A program made the position numbers and the translations under genes. DNA of 49,261 nt, from positions 1 to 49,261 of the forward strand of contig DDSV01000025.1 of NCBI GenBank assembly GCA_002344215.1. Direction: 5' to 3'. Below are positions 35,813 to 43,400 of this stretch, piece after piece. This DNA comes from Akkermansiaceae bacterium UBA2381 (lineage in GTDB: Bacteria; Verrucomicrobiota; Verrucomicrobiia; Verrucomicrobiales; DEV007). The notes beneath the pieces were generated by a model that was given only the letters and a program-made list of their open reading frames with translations, was not told the origin of the DNA and ran no database searches. The stretch's first letter is position 1. Each line of letters starts with the position of its first letter.

Positions 35813-36703
35813 TTGCAACTCACGGTCGCGTTGAAAAGACTATTTCCATCCCCCTCTCCCGACACCACTGCCTGGCGCATCTATCACGATGCCATCGCGG
35901 GAATCTGGGTCGACCATTTCGACGGACGCTGGCTCGTGCAAACTCAGGAAGATCAGTTTCCCGGGTTTCTGGAGTCTCTGTCTGAGGGAGTGGCGGGTTC
36001 AATCTACTGGCGTCCCCGCGACAAGGCGGCGGCGACCGCTCCGGTTCATGTCAGCGGGAATGAGGTAACGGAACGGTTTGTCGTTAAGGAAAACGGAGCC
36101 TCGTTCTGGATTGATTTCAGCGCCGGATACTCCTGCGGCATTTTTCTCGATCAGCGGCTCAATCGCCGGTGGGTGGGTGAGACAGCCCGGCCCGGGCAGC
36201 GAATTCTGAACACCTTCGCCTACACCGGAGGATTCTCGGTCATGGCGGCATTGGCGGGAGCCGGAACAACAACCGCCGATCTTTCAAAGACCTATCTCAA
36301 CTGGACCTGGGACAATTTCACCCTCAACGGCCTCGATCCACACGCTCATCACGGAGTCAGGGGGGATGTCTTCGAATGGCTGCGAACCTTTGCCCGCCAG
36401 GGACGAACCTTTCATGGGATCGTGCTCGACCCGCCGACTTTCTCGCGCAACGGCAAAACGAACTTCCGCACGGATCGCGACTATGCCGACCTGACGGCAC
36501 TGGCGGCCGCCCTCGTCGAACCGGGTGGCTGGATTCTTTGCTGCGCGAATACGCACGGGCTCACCTCTTCTTTATTCGAACGCGACGTGATTCAGGGCAT
36601 CCGGAAGCAAAGGCGGCGCGTTCTCTCCTGCGAGAACCCGGGCATGCCCCCTGAATTCAATGGAGACGATTATTTGAAATCGCTCCGGGTTGTTGTTGAG
36701 TAA
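35813..36703 (+). CDS. RlmI-like SAM-dependent RNA methyltransferase
   Basis: The 296-residue protein is a class I methyltransferase of the group containing 23S rRNA cytosine methyltransferases (RlmI/RlmK type). Motif I is LNTFAYTGGFSV, then TADLSKTYLNWTWDNFTLNG and the catalytic-side motif VLDPPTFSRNG. The usual N-terminal PUA domain is shortened or absent, so the target is uncertain. The frame is closed by a stop just upstream, and only TTG codons (35813 and 35831) are available as early starts. A purine-rich GGAAGG at 35797-35802 supports 35813. It diverges from the phosphohexomutase gene and runs towards hisD. Confidence 0.85.
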   Translation: MQLTVALKRLFPSPSPDTTAWRIYHDAIAGIWVDHFDGRWLVQTQEDQFPGFLESLSEGVAGSIYWRPRDKAAATAPVHVSGNEVTERFVVKENGASFWIDFSAGYSCGIFLDQRLNRRWVGETARPGQRILNTFAYTGGFSVMAALAGAGTTTADLSKTYLNWTWDNFTLNGLDPHAHHGVRGDVFEWLRTFARQGRTFHGIVLDPPTFSRNGKTNFRTDRDYADLTALAAALVEPGGWILCCANTHGLTSSLFERDVIQGIRKQRRRVLSCENPGMPPEFNGDDYLKSLRVVVE

Positions 36704-36734
36704 GACCCTTCCGCCCGTTGCGGACGTTCCCCCC

Positions 36735-38030
36735 ATGCGCATCATTCGATACACGGACAAAAACTACTCGTCGGCGATCAAGAAACTGGATCGCCGGTCC
36801 GCCCCGCCCGCGGGAGTCGAGGAGATCGTCAAAGGTATCATCGCCGAGGTGAAAACACGCGGAGACGCGGCGCTTATTGAATTCTCGAACCGCTTCGATA
36901 AAGCCGAGTTTAAAACTGCCAAAGACCTCCGGGTGACCGCCGCGGAACTGGCTGCCGCCGAAAACGCCGTCGATGCGGCCACCAAAAAGGCCATCGCCGC
37001 TTCGCGGAAGAACGTCACCGATTTCGCGAGGCACAGCCTCCGCAAGGACTGGTCGGGGACAAATGCCCAGGGCGCGGAAGTCGGGGAACGCTATCTGCCC
37101 TTTCAACGGGTCGGGATTTATGTTCCGGGAGGCAGCGCGCCGCTCGTCTCGACTTCCAACATGACCGTCTGCCTCGCCGCCGCCGCAGGCTGTCCCGAAA
37201 TCGTCGTCATGACCCCTCCCGGACCCGGCGGCAAGGTCAACCCGGCGCTGCTCTATGCGCTCAAAAAAGCCGGAGCGACCGAGATCTACAAAGTCGGAGG
37301 AGCCCAGGGCATGGCCGCGATGTCGCTCGGAACAAAGACGGTCAAGCCGGTCTTGAAAGTCTACGGTCCGGGGAACTCGTATGTCGTCGAGGCAAAACGT
37401 CAGCTTTTCGGAGTGGTAGCCGTGGATCTGCTCCCGGGACCGAGCGAAGTCGTGACCCTTGCGGACAGCTCGGGAAAAGCCGCCTTCATCGCCGCCGACA
37501 TGCTCGCCCAGGCTGAACACGGAGGCGACAGCATCATGGGTTTTGTCACCGATTCGGAAAAACTGCTGAACGACGTCAACTCCGAGATCGATCGTCAGAT
37601 CCAGACCCTCAGTCGTCAGACGCAGTTGAAAAAAGCACTCAAGGACGGGGCCTGGATGGTTCTCGTCGAGAAGCTCGATGACGGCGTTGCCCTCGTGAAT
37701 GCCTTTGCCCCCGAGCACCTTTCGCTCATCACAAAGAAGGAAAAATCCATCCTCCCGAGGATAACGACCTCGGGAGCGATCTTCCTCGGGAACTATTCTC
37801 CCGTCGCGGTCGGCGACTTCCTCGCCGGCCCGAGCCACGAATTGCCGACCGGCGGGGCCGGAAAATCTTTCCCCGGTCTCACGGTCGATATGTTTCAACG
37901 GAGGACCAGTATCGTGAGGCTCACCCCAGAATCGATCCGCAAATCAGCGCCCTTTGTCGAGGCCTTCGCGAAAGTGGAGGGACTTGATGCCCATGGCCGA
38001 TCAGCGACAATTCGGGTGGAAAAAGGGTGA
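36735..38030 (+). CDS. hisD: Histidinol dehydrogenase
   Basis: HisD performs the last two steps of histidine synthesis, oxidising histidinol to histidine with NAD and zinc. The 431-residue protein has the family blocks FQRVGIYVPGGSAPLVSTS, GGAQGMAAMSLGT, VYGPGNSYVVEAKRQL, DLLPGPSEV and the active-site NAFAPEHLSLI (E327, H328). I choose ATG 36735 (MRIIRYTDKNYSS), which excludes 15 upstream residues read through from 36690. It follows the RlmI-like gene by 31 bases. No other histidine gene is in the window, so the pathway is scattered, as is common in this group. Confidence 0.96.
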   Translation: MRIIRYTDKNYSSAIKKLDRRSAPPAGVEEIVKGIIAEVKTRGDAALIEFSNRFDKAEFKTAKDLRVTAAELAAAENAVDAATKKAIAASRKNVTDFARHSLRKDWSGTNAQGAEVGERYLPFQRVGIYVPGGSAPLVSTSNMTVCLAAAAGCPEIVVMTPPGPGGKVNPALLYALKKAGATEIYKVGGAQGMAAMSLGTKTVKPVLKVYGPGNSYVVEAKRQLFGVVAVDLLPGPSEVVTLADSSGKAAFIAADMLAQAEHGGDSIMGFVTDSEKLLNDVNSEIDRQIQTLSRQTQLKKALKDGAWMVLVEKLDDGVALVNAFAPEHLSLITKKEKSILPRITTSGAIFLGNYSPVAVGDFLAGPSHELPTGGAGKSFPGLTVDMFQRRTSIVRLTPESIRKSAPFVEAFAKVEGLDAHGRSATIRVEKG

Positions 38031-38199
38031 CCCGCACCCGTTTTCATCGCCCCGAAGGGCCCGTTGGGTCGCCTGAATCTCCCGTGTTTGTGTGGAGATT
38101 CCGGTTGTTAGTGCTCAAAATTCCGCTGACTGTAGGCGGTGCCTTTGAAAATCCCGGGAATTCTCCTGCGGCCCTCAAGGCACCCCCCTCAAATTTAAC

Positions 38200-39378
38200 A
38201 TGAAAAGAACACCCTCCATCCTCTCGGGAATCGCCGCGGTCATCGGGCTCAGCCTCCTGACTTCGCCGCTCCCCGCCCAGAACGACGCCGCTCCCGCCGC
38301 GCCGGCTCCCGAAACAAAAGCGGCGGAAGCCCCAGCCGCAAAAGCTGAAGCCGCCGCCGAAGCGCCCGCCCCTGAGGCCCCGGCCCTCGCAGAAACCGAT
38401 GTGGTTCTCAGCGTTGACGGGACCAAGATCACCGTGCGCGACGTGCGCGAACTCTTCACGGCCCGCTACGGTCGGCAGTTTGAACAAATGCCCGCCGAGC
38501 AGCGCGCCATGATCGAGCCCCAGATCCAGCAGATGGTGATGAATGAGCTCATTTCCAAAACCCTCCTCCTGAATGCCTCGGACAAAGAGGGATTCAAAGC
38601 CACCGACGAGGAGATCAAAAAGAGCATGGACGAAATCGCCGCCGCCATTCCGGACGGCGTTCCGATCGAAGAATATGCCGCCTCCGCCGGTGTCAGCCTG
38701 GACCGTATCCGCCTGCAAATCGCTGAAGACACCAAGGTTCGTAAACTCTACGAAAAAGTGACGGCTGAAGTGACCGCCCCGGCCGAGGCCGAGGTAAAGA
38801 AATACTTCGACGAACACCCTGAGGAGTTCGAGCAAAAGGCGACCGTCGATGCCGCTCACATCCTCATCTCGACCAAGGACATCACGGAACCGGCCGCGCT
38901 TGCTCAAAAGGAGAAAATCGCCAAGGAACTTCGCGAAGAACTGGTCGCCAAAAAAGGAGAAAACTTTGCCGAGATGGCCGGTCTGCATTCCGATTGCCCC
39001 AGTAAGGCCCAGGGAGGCGACCTCGGTGAATTCGAGAAGGGACAGATGGTTCCCGAGTTCGAAACCGCCGCGTTTGCCCAGGAAGTCGGTGCCATTGGTG
39101 AGTGCGTGAAAACAGATTTCGGTTATCACATCATCAAGGTGAACGGCAAGAAGGAGGCAAAAACTCTTGCCTTTGACGAGGTCAAAGTAAAGCTCACCGA
39201 GGACATGCTTCAGCAGGCGAAGTCATCCACGATGGAAGGCTACGTGAAAGGTCTCCGCGAGAGCGCCAAAATCGAGCAGCCCGGTGCACCGGCTGCAGCT
39301 CCTGAGGCGCCCAAGGCCCCGGAAGCCGGTGAACCAGCCCCCAAAGCCGAGAAAGCGGAAGCAGAGAAACCCCTCTGA
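38200..39378 (+). CDS. Periplasmic parvulin-type peptidyl-prolyl isomerase
   Basis: The 392-residue protein is a SurA/PrsA-like foldase. It has a signal peptide (ILSGIAAVIGLSLLTSPLPA), an Ala/Pro/Glu-rich linker to about residue 64, an N-terminal SurA-like helical domain (VLSVDGTKITVRDV...PQIQQMVMNELISKTLLL), and a rotamase domain: VDAAHILIST, LHSDCPSKAQGGDLGEFEKG, MVPEFETAAF and TDFGYHIIKVNGKKEA. The C-terminus is again Ala/Pro/Lys-rich, which may cross the periplasm or peptidoglycan. Its role would be to help outer-membrane or secreted proteins fold. A strong terminator follows 43 bases after the stop. Confidence 0.93.
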   Translation: MKRTPSILSGIAAVIGLSLLTSPLPAQNDAAPAAPAPETKAAEAPAAKAEAAAEAPAPEAPALAETDVVLSVDGTKITVRDVRELFTARYGRQFEQMPAEQRAMIEPQIQQMVMNELISKTLLLNASDKEGFKATDEEIKKSMDEIAAAIPDGVPIEEYAASAGVSLDRIRLQIAEDTKVRKLYEKVTAEVTAPAEAEVKKYFDEHPEEFEQKATVDAAHILISTKDITEPAALAQKEKIAKELREELVAKKGENFAEMAGLHSDCPSKAQGGDLGEFEKGQMVPEFETAAFAQEVGAIGECVKTDFGYHIIKVNGKKEAKTLAFDEVKVKLTEDMLQQAKSSTMEGYVKGLRESAKIEQPGAPAAAPEAPKAPEAGEPAPKAEKAEAEKPL

Positions 39379-39421
39379 TCCCGGCAACTCCCGCCTCCGG
39401 GAGATCCTGAAATACTTCGAA

Positions 39422-39452
39422 AACGCGCCCGGGTGACCGGGTGCGTTTTTTT
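39422..39452 (+). terminator. Rho-independent terminator of the parvulin gene
   Basis: AACGCGCCCGG (39422-39432) pairs with CCGGGTGCGTT (39437-39447) through an 11-bp stem with one G·T wobble and loop GTGA, followed by a run of seven T (39446-39452). It starts 43 bases past the stop codon and is the clearest intrinsic terminator in the window. Confidence 0.93.
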
Positions 39453-39553
39453 GTGGCCACTCGCCTGGCTCGAATATTCATGAGTGCCCCGCAAAAACCT
39501 CTCTTTCTTTTCAAAAACGGCGCATAATTGGTCGTCTTCCCGCTCTATCAATC

Positions 39554-40258
39554 ATGAAACATCTTCTCATCCTCTGCATCGTTTTCTGTTCCTCAAGTCT
39601 GAGCCTAGTCAATGCAGGCGAGCTGCGACGTTACCAACTTTTTCTGGAGGACGGAACGGGCGTTCCCGCCACGATCGTCTGGGATAACATCGCGGGCCTC
39701 GGCAACATCTCCGGCGGACTCGACTATCCGGGAGGGTTGATCAGCTTTCAGGGAACCAACCCGAGATCAGGCTATATCACCTTCGAAACCGAAAACGGAG
39801 TCAGCGCCGAGTTGACCCGCGAGACAGTCGGGGGAGGTTTTGTCTGGGTCGGCTGGTTTCATTATGTGGATCATTCGGAACCAATCCGGCTCGTCCCATC
39901 CGATGGAGCAAAGGGCAAACCGGTCCCGGCTCCTAATACAACCTCCGGGAAGCCCGCCGCGGGTGTCACCGTTCGCAACTACCTTGCTGTCGATCAAGAC
40001 GGAGGAAACGCTCAAATCACGATCAACTGGTCCAACATCAACGGACTCGGAGCCATCAGCGGCCGGTTTAAGAAGAATGGGCAAGCCGTCTCCTTTGACG
40101 GAATGAATCCCGAATCCGGTTACATCTGGTTTCGCGACACCGTGGGGAACTATTACGAGTTCCGGAAGGGACAGAGCGAGGGCGGCAAGGTTCGCTGGTC
40201 GGGGTCGGCGACGACTCCATCCGGAGAGAGTGCCGCCCTCTGGCTGACCCAGCAGTGA
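39554..40258 (+). CDS. Secreted protein with two internal repeats, function unknown
   Basis: I do not recognise this 234-residue protein. After a signal peptide (LLILCIVFCSSSLSLVNA) it consists of two related units. Unit 1 (about 43-100) contains VWDNIAGLGNISGGLDY, ISFQGTNPRSGYITFE. Unit 2 (about 150-215) contains NWSNINGLGAISGRFKK, VSFDGMNPESGYIWFR. A Pro/Lys/Gly-rich linker joins them. The pattern W-x-N-I-x-G-L-G-x-I-S-G then G-x-N-P-x-S-G-Y-I is repeated closely, so it is a two-domain duplication of a small beta-rich fold, perhaps a binding module. It follows the parvulin terminator and converges with the SGNH gene, 7 bases apart. Confidence 0.8.
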   Translation: MKHLLILCIVFCSSSLSLVNAGELRRYQLFLEDGTGVPATIVWDNIAGLGNISGGLDYPGGLISFQGTNPRSGYITFETENGVSAELTRETVGGGFVWVGWFHYVDHSEPIRLVPSDGAKGKPVPAPNTTSGKPAAGVTVRNYLAVDQDGGNAQITINWSNINGLGAISGRFKKNGQAVSFDGMNPESGYIWFRDTVGNYYEFRKGQSEGGKVRWSGSATTPSGESAALWLTQQ

Positions 40259-40265
40259 ACCCGCC

Positions 40266-41105
40266 TCACTTGAGATTGGCCTCAATGGCAGAGCCCACTT
40301 TCTCACCGAGGAAGTCATATCCGGCGGGATTGAAGTGAACGTCCTTGGGATTCTGAAGGGTCGCCAGATGCGGGGTGATCGCTGCAAAGAGATCATTGAT
40401 GGCGACTCCTTTCCCTTTCATTATCTCCGCGGCAATCGCATTGCGCTCCACGATGGAGGCGGATGTTTGCTTGGTTTCAGACACATCGGGAATAGGCGTG
40501 GTGGTTGCCCAGATCAGTTTGGCGCCAGTGCCGGAGAGTCGATCCACTATTTTTCCGAGCCGCTCCCGGTAATCCTCAAGCGGAGTGGCGCGGTCATGGA
40601 TGCCGAAGTTGAAGTGAATGACGTCCCACTTGCCTTGACCGAGCCAGACGTCGAGCTTCTCCAGGCCCATCTTCGTGGGGCCGCAATTGGCGGGAGCGCG
40701 ATGCACATTCGCTTTGCCCTCGAGGACTTTGCGCACCGCCAGGGTATACCCCCTCGAGACCGAGTCCCCGATGATGAGCACCCGAGGCAGAGCCGGATCA
40801 TCCGCGACATAGTCCCATGCGTTGACCTTTCCGTCGACTTTCTCCTTCTTGTGAATCGGCAGATAAAAGCCGCCGAGATTCTCCTGAAGAACCTTTTCCC
40901 AGGCCTGATGTTCCGGCGTCAGGGTACCCACCCAGGCCTGATACTTCCCGTCGAGTTCAGCGGCTTCGGCTTCCTTCTTCGCCGCCGCCTCAGCCGCATT
41001 GGTAGGCTCAGTCCCCGGCAAGGAAGCCGTTGGAGCAGCAAACGTATTAAGGCTGAAAAGCAAAACGAGCAGAGCAAGGGGAAGTGCGGTTCGAGTGATG
41101 ATCAT
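40266..41105 (-). CDS. Secreted SGNH/GDSL-family hydrolase
   Basis: The 279-residue protein has a signal peptide (LPLALLVLLFSLNTFA) and a Glu/Ala-rich segment before the SGNH domain. The nucleophile is S115 in VLIIGDSVSRGYT; block III is HFNFGIHDRA; the catalytic pair is D256 and H258 in DVHFNPAGYDFLG. ATG 41105 is used; the frame extends nine residues upstream without a better start. Related enzymes remove acetyl or other acyl groups from polysaccharides or lipids, but the substrate is unknown. It lies downstream of the beta-propeller gene on the minus strand. Confidence 0.88.
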   Translation of the reverse strand: MIITRTALPLALLVLLFSLNTFAAPTASLPGTEPTNAAEAAAKKEAEAAELDGKYQAWVGTLTPEHQAWEKVLQENLGGFYLPIHKKEKVDGKVNAWDYVADDPALPRVLIIGDSVSRGYTLAVRKVLEGKANVHRAPANCGPTKMGLEKLDVWLGQGKWDVIHFNFGIHDRATPLEDYRERLGKIVDRLSGTGAKLIWATTTPIPDVSETKQTSASIVERNAIAAEIMKGKGVAINDLFAAITPHLATLQNPKDVHFNPAGYDFLGEKVGSAIEANLK

Positions 41106-41214
41106 CGTAAGATAGCTTCGTCGGAACCTCACCTAACAGGGTTCAGCGCGCCATTCAACCCTCTTGTCTTGCGCATCCGTGTCCACTTCAGAGAACCCGG
41201 AAGTTTTCCTACCC

Positions 41215-42141
41215 TCACTTCATTGCCCCTTCGGGCTTCCCATTCGTCGTGATGACATGAACTTCGTGTGCCTTTGCCTCCGGATGGAAAAACTCCCAGA
41301 CCACTTCCCCGCTTCGGGTCACCTCGAAGAGTCTGGGCCTGGTGGCATCCTTCTGTCCATAGGAGCAGATCACCGTGTTTCCGTTGGCGAGCCGCTGAGC
41401 TCCGCAGGGATCAGCGAATCGTCCCCCGACCTCTTCATTCGTGAGTTTCCAAACCACCTTTCCTCCGGCATCAAACTCCACCACACGATTTCCGTGAGTC
41501 AGCGTGACAAGCGTGTTTCCATCTTCCAGACGGATCGCCGTGAAGGGCCAGACCTCGGCCTCGCGTCCACCGAGTTCCGGTAAATCGGTTCGGAACGTGT
41601 TCACGACGGTTCCGTCAGGCGCATATTCCTTCACCGCGAAGGCAAGAAGATGAGGCACCAGATAATTCCCGTTCGCGAGCTTCCTGGCCTGACGGGTCTG
41701 CATGTGGGCATTGTCGGTCTCAGGTTGTAGCGGAACACGGATCGCCACGGTTCCATCGGGTGCCACCTCAAGAAGCTGCGGCTTCGCACCCCGTTCGACC
41801 ACCAGGGTATTGCCTGACTCAAGCCGGACCACGGTACCGAGTTCCTTGTTCTCCTTACTCAGGGGGTAAACCCAGACTTCCTTTCCCTCCCGGGTCAACT
41901 CACGGGCGAGATTATGCTGCGAGATGAGAATGTTTCCGTTGGCCAGAACGAAGCCATCGCGTGAGGCACCTTTCGATTCCCACACGACCCGGCTCCCTTC
42001 ATCGACAATCACGGAACGGGAGCCACAGAGGAGAAAAGAGTGCCTGATCCCCGATGTGCTCCTCTGTTCGCCGAAATTGGGTTCGGCGCAGGCAGTTGCG
42101 GCCGCGAGGAGCAAGAGAAGAGAAGCGAGATGGACTTTCAA
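41215..42141 (-). CDS. Secreted beta-propeller protein (arylsulfotransferase/PQQ-like repeats)
   Basis: The 308-residue protein has a signal peptide (VHLASLLLLLAAATACA) and about six similar blades. Landmarks are GFVLANGNILISQHNLAREL, VRLESGNTLVVERGA, RKLANGNYLVPHLLAFAVKE, IRLEDGNTLVTLTHGNRVVE and QRLANGNTVICSYGQ. The repeated L-x-x-G-N-T/I/Y-L-V followed by a E-V/F-x-x-G-K-V-V-W strand is the pattern of PQQ-like and arylsulfotransferase-type propellers. The histidines and arginine needed for a true arylsulfotransferase cannot be assigned. It lies between the NTF2-like and SGNH genes on the same strand. Confidence 0.82.
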   Translation of the reverse strand: MKVHLASLLLLLAAATACAEPNFGEQRSTSGIRHSFLLCGSRSVIVDEGSRVVWESKGASRDGFVLANGNILISQHNLARELTREGKEVWVYPLSKENKELGTVVRLESGNTLVVERGAKPQLLEVAPDGTVAIRVPLQPETDNAHMQTRQARKLANGNYLVPHLLAFAVKEYAPDGTVVNTFRTDLPELGGREAEVWPFTAIRLEDGNTLVTLTHGNRVVEFDAGGKVVWKLTNEEVGGRFADPCGAQRLANGNTVICSYGQKDATRPRLFEVTRSGEVVWEFFHPEAKAHEVHVITTNGKPEGAMK

Positions 42142-42220
42142 AGGACAGGGGGTTGGTTTCGTTCAAGGTTGCCAACCTTTTGAGATTTCGTCTACCCTGA
42201 TCTTGGCGCAGTCAGGGAAG

Positions 42221-42772
42221 TCATTCCCCTCGCATGGCACGCCTGATATCGCCGGGCTCATAGCCGAAGAGCTCATCCGGAAGCCCCGCGTTGTCCACTT
42301 TCACCAGCCGCCAACTCGAAGGCAGAAAACTTTCCTTTTCCCAGACAAAAACGAAAGGCTCCTTGAGCTGGTTCACTCTCCTTGTCACTTCGTTTCCGGC
42401 AGGCCCCACCGGCTTTCCGCTGATGATGAGGTGAACCGTCACGGTCGCCCGACTCTTCTCGAAAACGACGGATTCCTTTTCCGGTGTCACCACCAGGGCC
42501 ATGAACTGACTCCCTGAATCGACCATCGTTTCGACGATGTCCTCGCGGGTGAATTCCCACCGATCATGGTAGTTCGGAGAAACCAGCCGTTGAATCCGCG
42601 CCGGATTGCGACGCTCGATCCCGTCAATGAGCGAGGCCTGTCGTTTTTCAATCACTTTGGAGGGCCGCCATTGCAGGGCAACGAAAAGCACAAGAAACAA
42701 AAACGACGCGAGGGAGGAGACCAGGAGCAACCGGGCACCACCATCGACAAATTTGCGTTGCGAAACTCTCAC
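42221..42772 (-). CDS. Membrane-anchored NTF2/SnoaL-like protein
   Basis: The 183-residue protein has one N-terminal membrane anchor (LLLVSSLASFLFLVLFVALQW) followed by a domain resembling the NTF2/SnoaL fold: IDGIERRNPARIQRLVSPNY, HDRWEFTREDIVETM, ATVTVHLIISGKPVG and FVFVWEKESFLPSSWRLVKV. No catalytic residues are evident and I do not know its role. The start codon is GTG at 42772. It diverges from the Nudix gene, with 85 bases between starts, so this gap should contain two promoters. Confidence 0.68.
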   Translation of the reverse strand: MRVSQRKFVDGGARLLLVSSLASFLFLVLFVALQWRPSKVIEKRQASLIDGIERRNPARIQRLVSPNYHDRWEFTREDIVETMVDSGSQFMALVVTPEKESVVFEKSRATVTVHLIISGKPVGPAGNEVTRRVNQLKEPFVFVWEKESFLPSSWRLVKVDNAGLPDELFGYEPGDIRRAMRGE

Positions 42773-42857
42773 TTCCGCTATCTTCCCCCGTGTTCGCGGC
42801 CTTTGTAAACTCGAATCACAGATTTCTCACCCCGCACCGTTTCGATCCATCTTCTTC

Positions 42858-43337
42858 ATGGCCACCTACCGACCCAATGTCGCCGCAATTCTGAGGAATC
42901 CCGCCACCGGGAAAATCTTTATCGGCGAACGGGTCGATCACAAGGGAAGCTGGCAGTTTCCCCAGGGGGGAGTCGACCGGGGAGAGGATCTGATCACCGC
43001 TCTCTACCGTGAAGTCGAAGAGGAGATCGGAGTGAATCGCAGTCTCTACACTCTCATGGCCTGCCGCACCGATTACCGATACAAGTTCCCGAAGGGCAAA
43101 CTGAAGAAGGGAAAATACTGCGGCCAGGTCCAGACCTACTTTCTCTGTGATTACCACGGGACCGATGAGAACATCAACCTGCTCGCCCACGTGCAGGAGT
43201 TCAGCCGTTTCGTCTGGATTGATCCCGCTGAATTCAGTCTCGCGTGGGTTCCGCGGTTCAAGCGTCCCGTTTTCACCCGGGTCTTCAGCGATTTCTTCGG
43301 AATCAAGCCCCTGAGGAAAGTTTCGAAGAAGATTTAG
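42858..43337 (+). CDS. rppH: RppH-type Nudix hydrolase (RNA/dinucleoside polyphosphate)
   Basis: The 159-residue protein matches RppH/NudH over its length: YRPNVAAILRNPATGKIFIG, SWQFPQGGVDRGED and YCGQVQTYFLCDYHG. The Nudix box G-x5-E-x7-R-E-V-x-E-E-x-G-V is complete at residues 37-59. RppH removes pyrophosphate from the 5' end of mRNA and so starts decay; related proteins also cleave diadenosine polyphosphates. I use ATG 42858 (MATYRPN), as upstream residues overlap the divergent gene. The product has the usual length for the family. The hybrid kinase follows by 63 bases. Confidence 0.93.
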   Translation: MATYRPNVAAILRNPATGKIFIGERVDHKGSWQFPQGGVDRGEDLITALYREVEEEIGVNRSLYTLMACRTDYRYKFPKGKLKKGKYCGQVQTYFLCDYHGTDENINLLAHVQEFSRFVWIDPAEFSLAWVPRFKRPVFTRVFSDFFGIKPLRKVSKKI

Positions 43338-43400
43338 ATGGCGGCCAGTCGGGATCCCGGTCACCCGGCCCGTGAGGCAGTCCGAAGCAGGAGATAAATC

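Noticed and set aside
36657..37898. Long minus-strand ORF (413 codons) opposite hisD
   Set aside because: hisD on the plus strand is complete with all active-site motifs; the antisense frame matches nothing.
38044..39129. Long minus-strand ORF (361 codons) opposite the parvulin gene
   Set aside because: The plus-strand frame has a signal peptide, a complete parvulin domain and a terminator; the minus frame is a GC-driven shadow with no recognisable domain.
42163..42180. AAGGTTG/CAACCTT palindrome between two minus-strand genes
   Set aside because: The T run is on the wrong strand for the genes present and the loop is too short for a good terminator.
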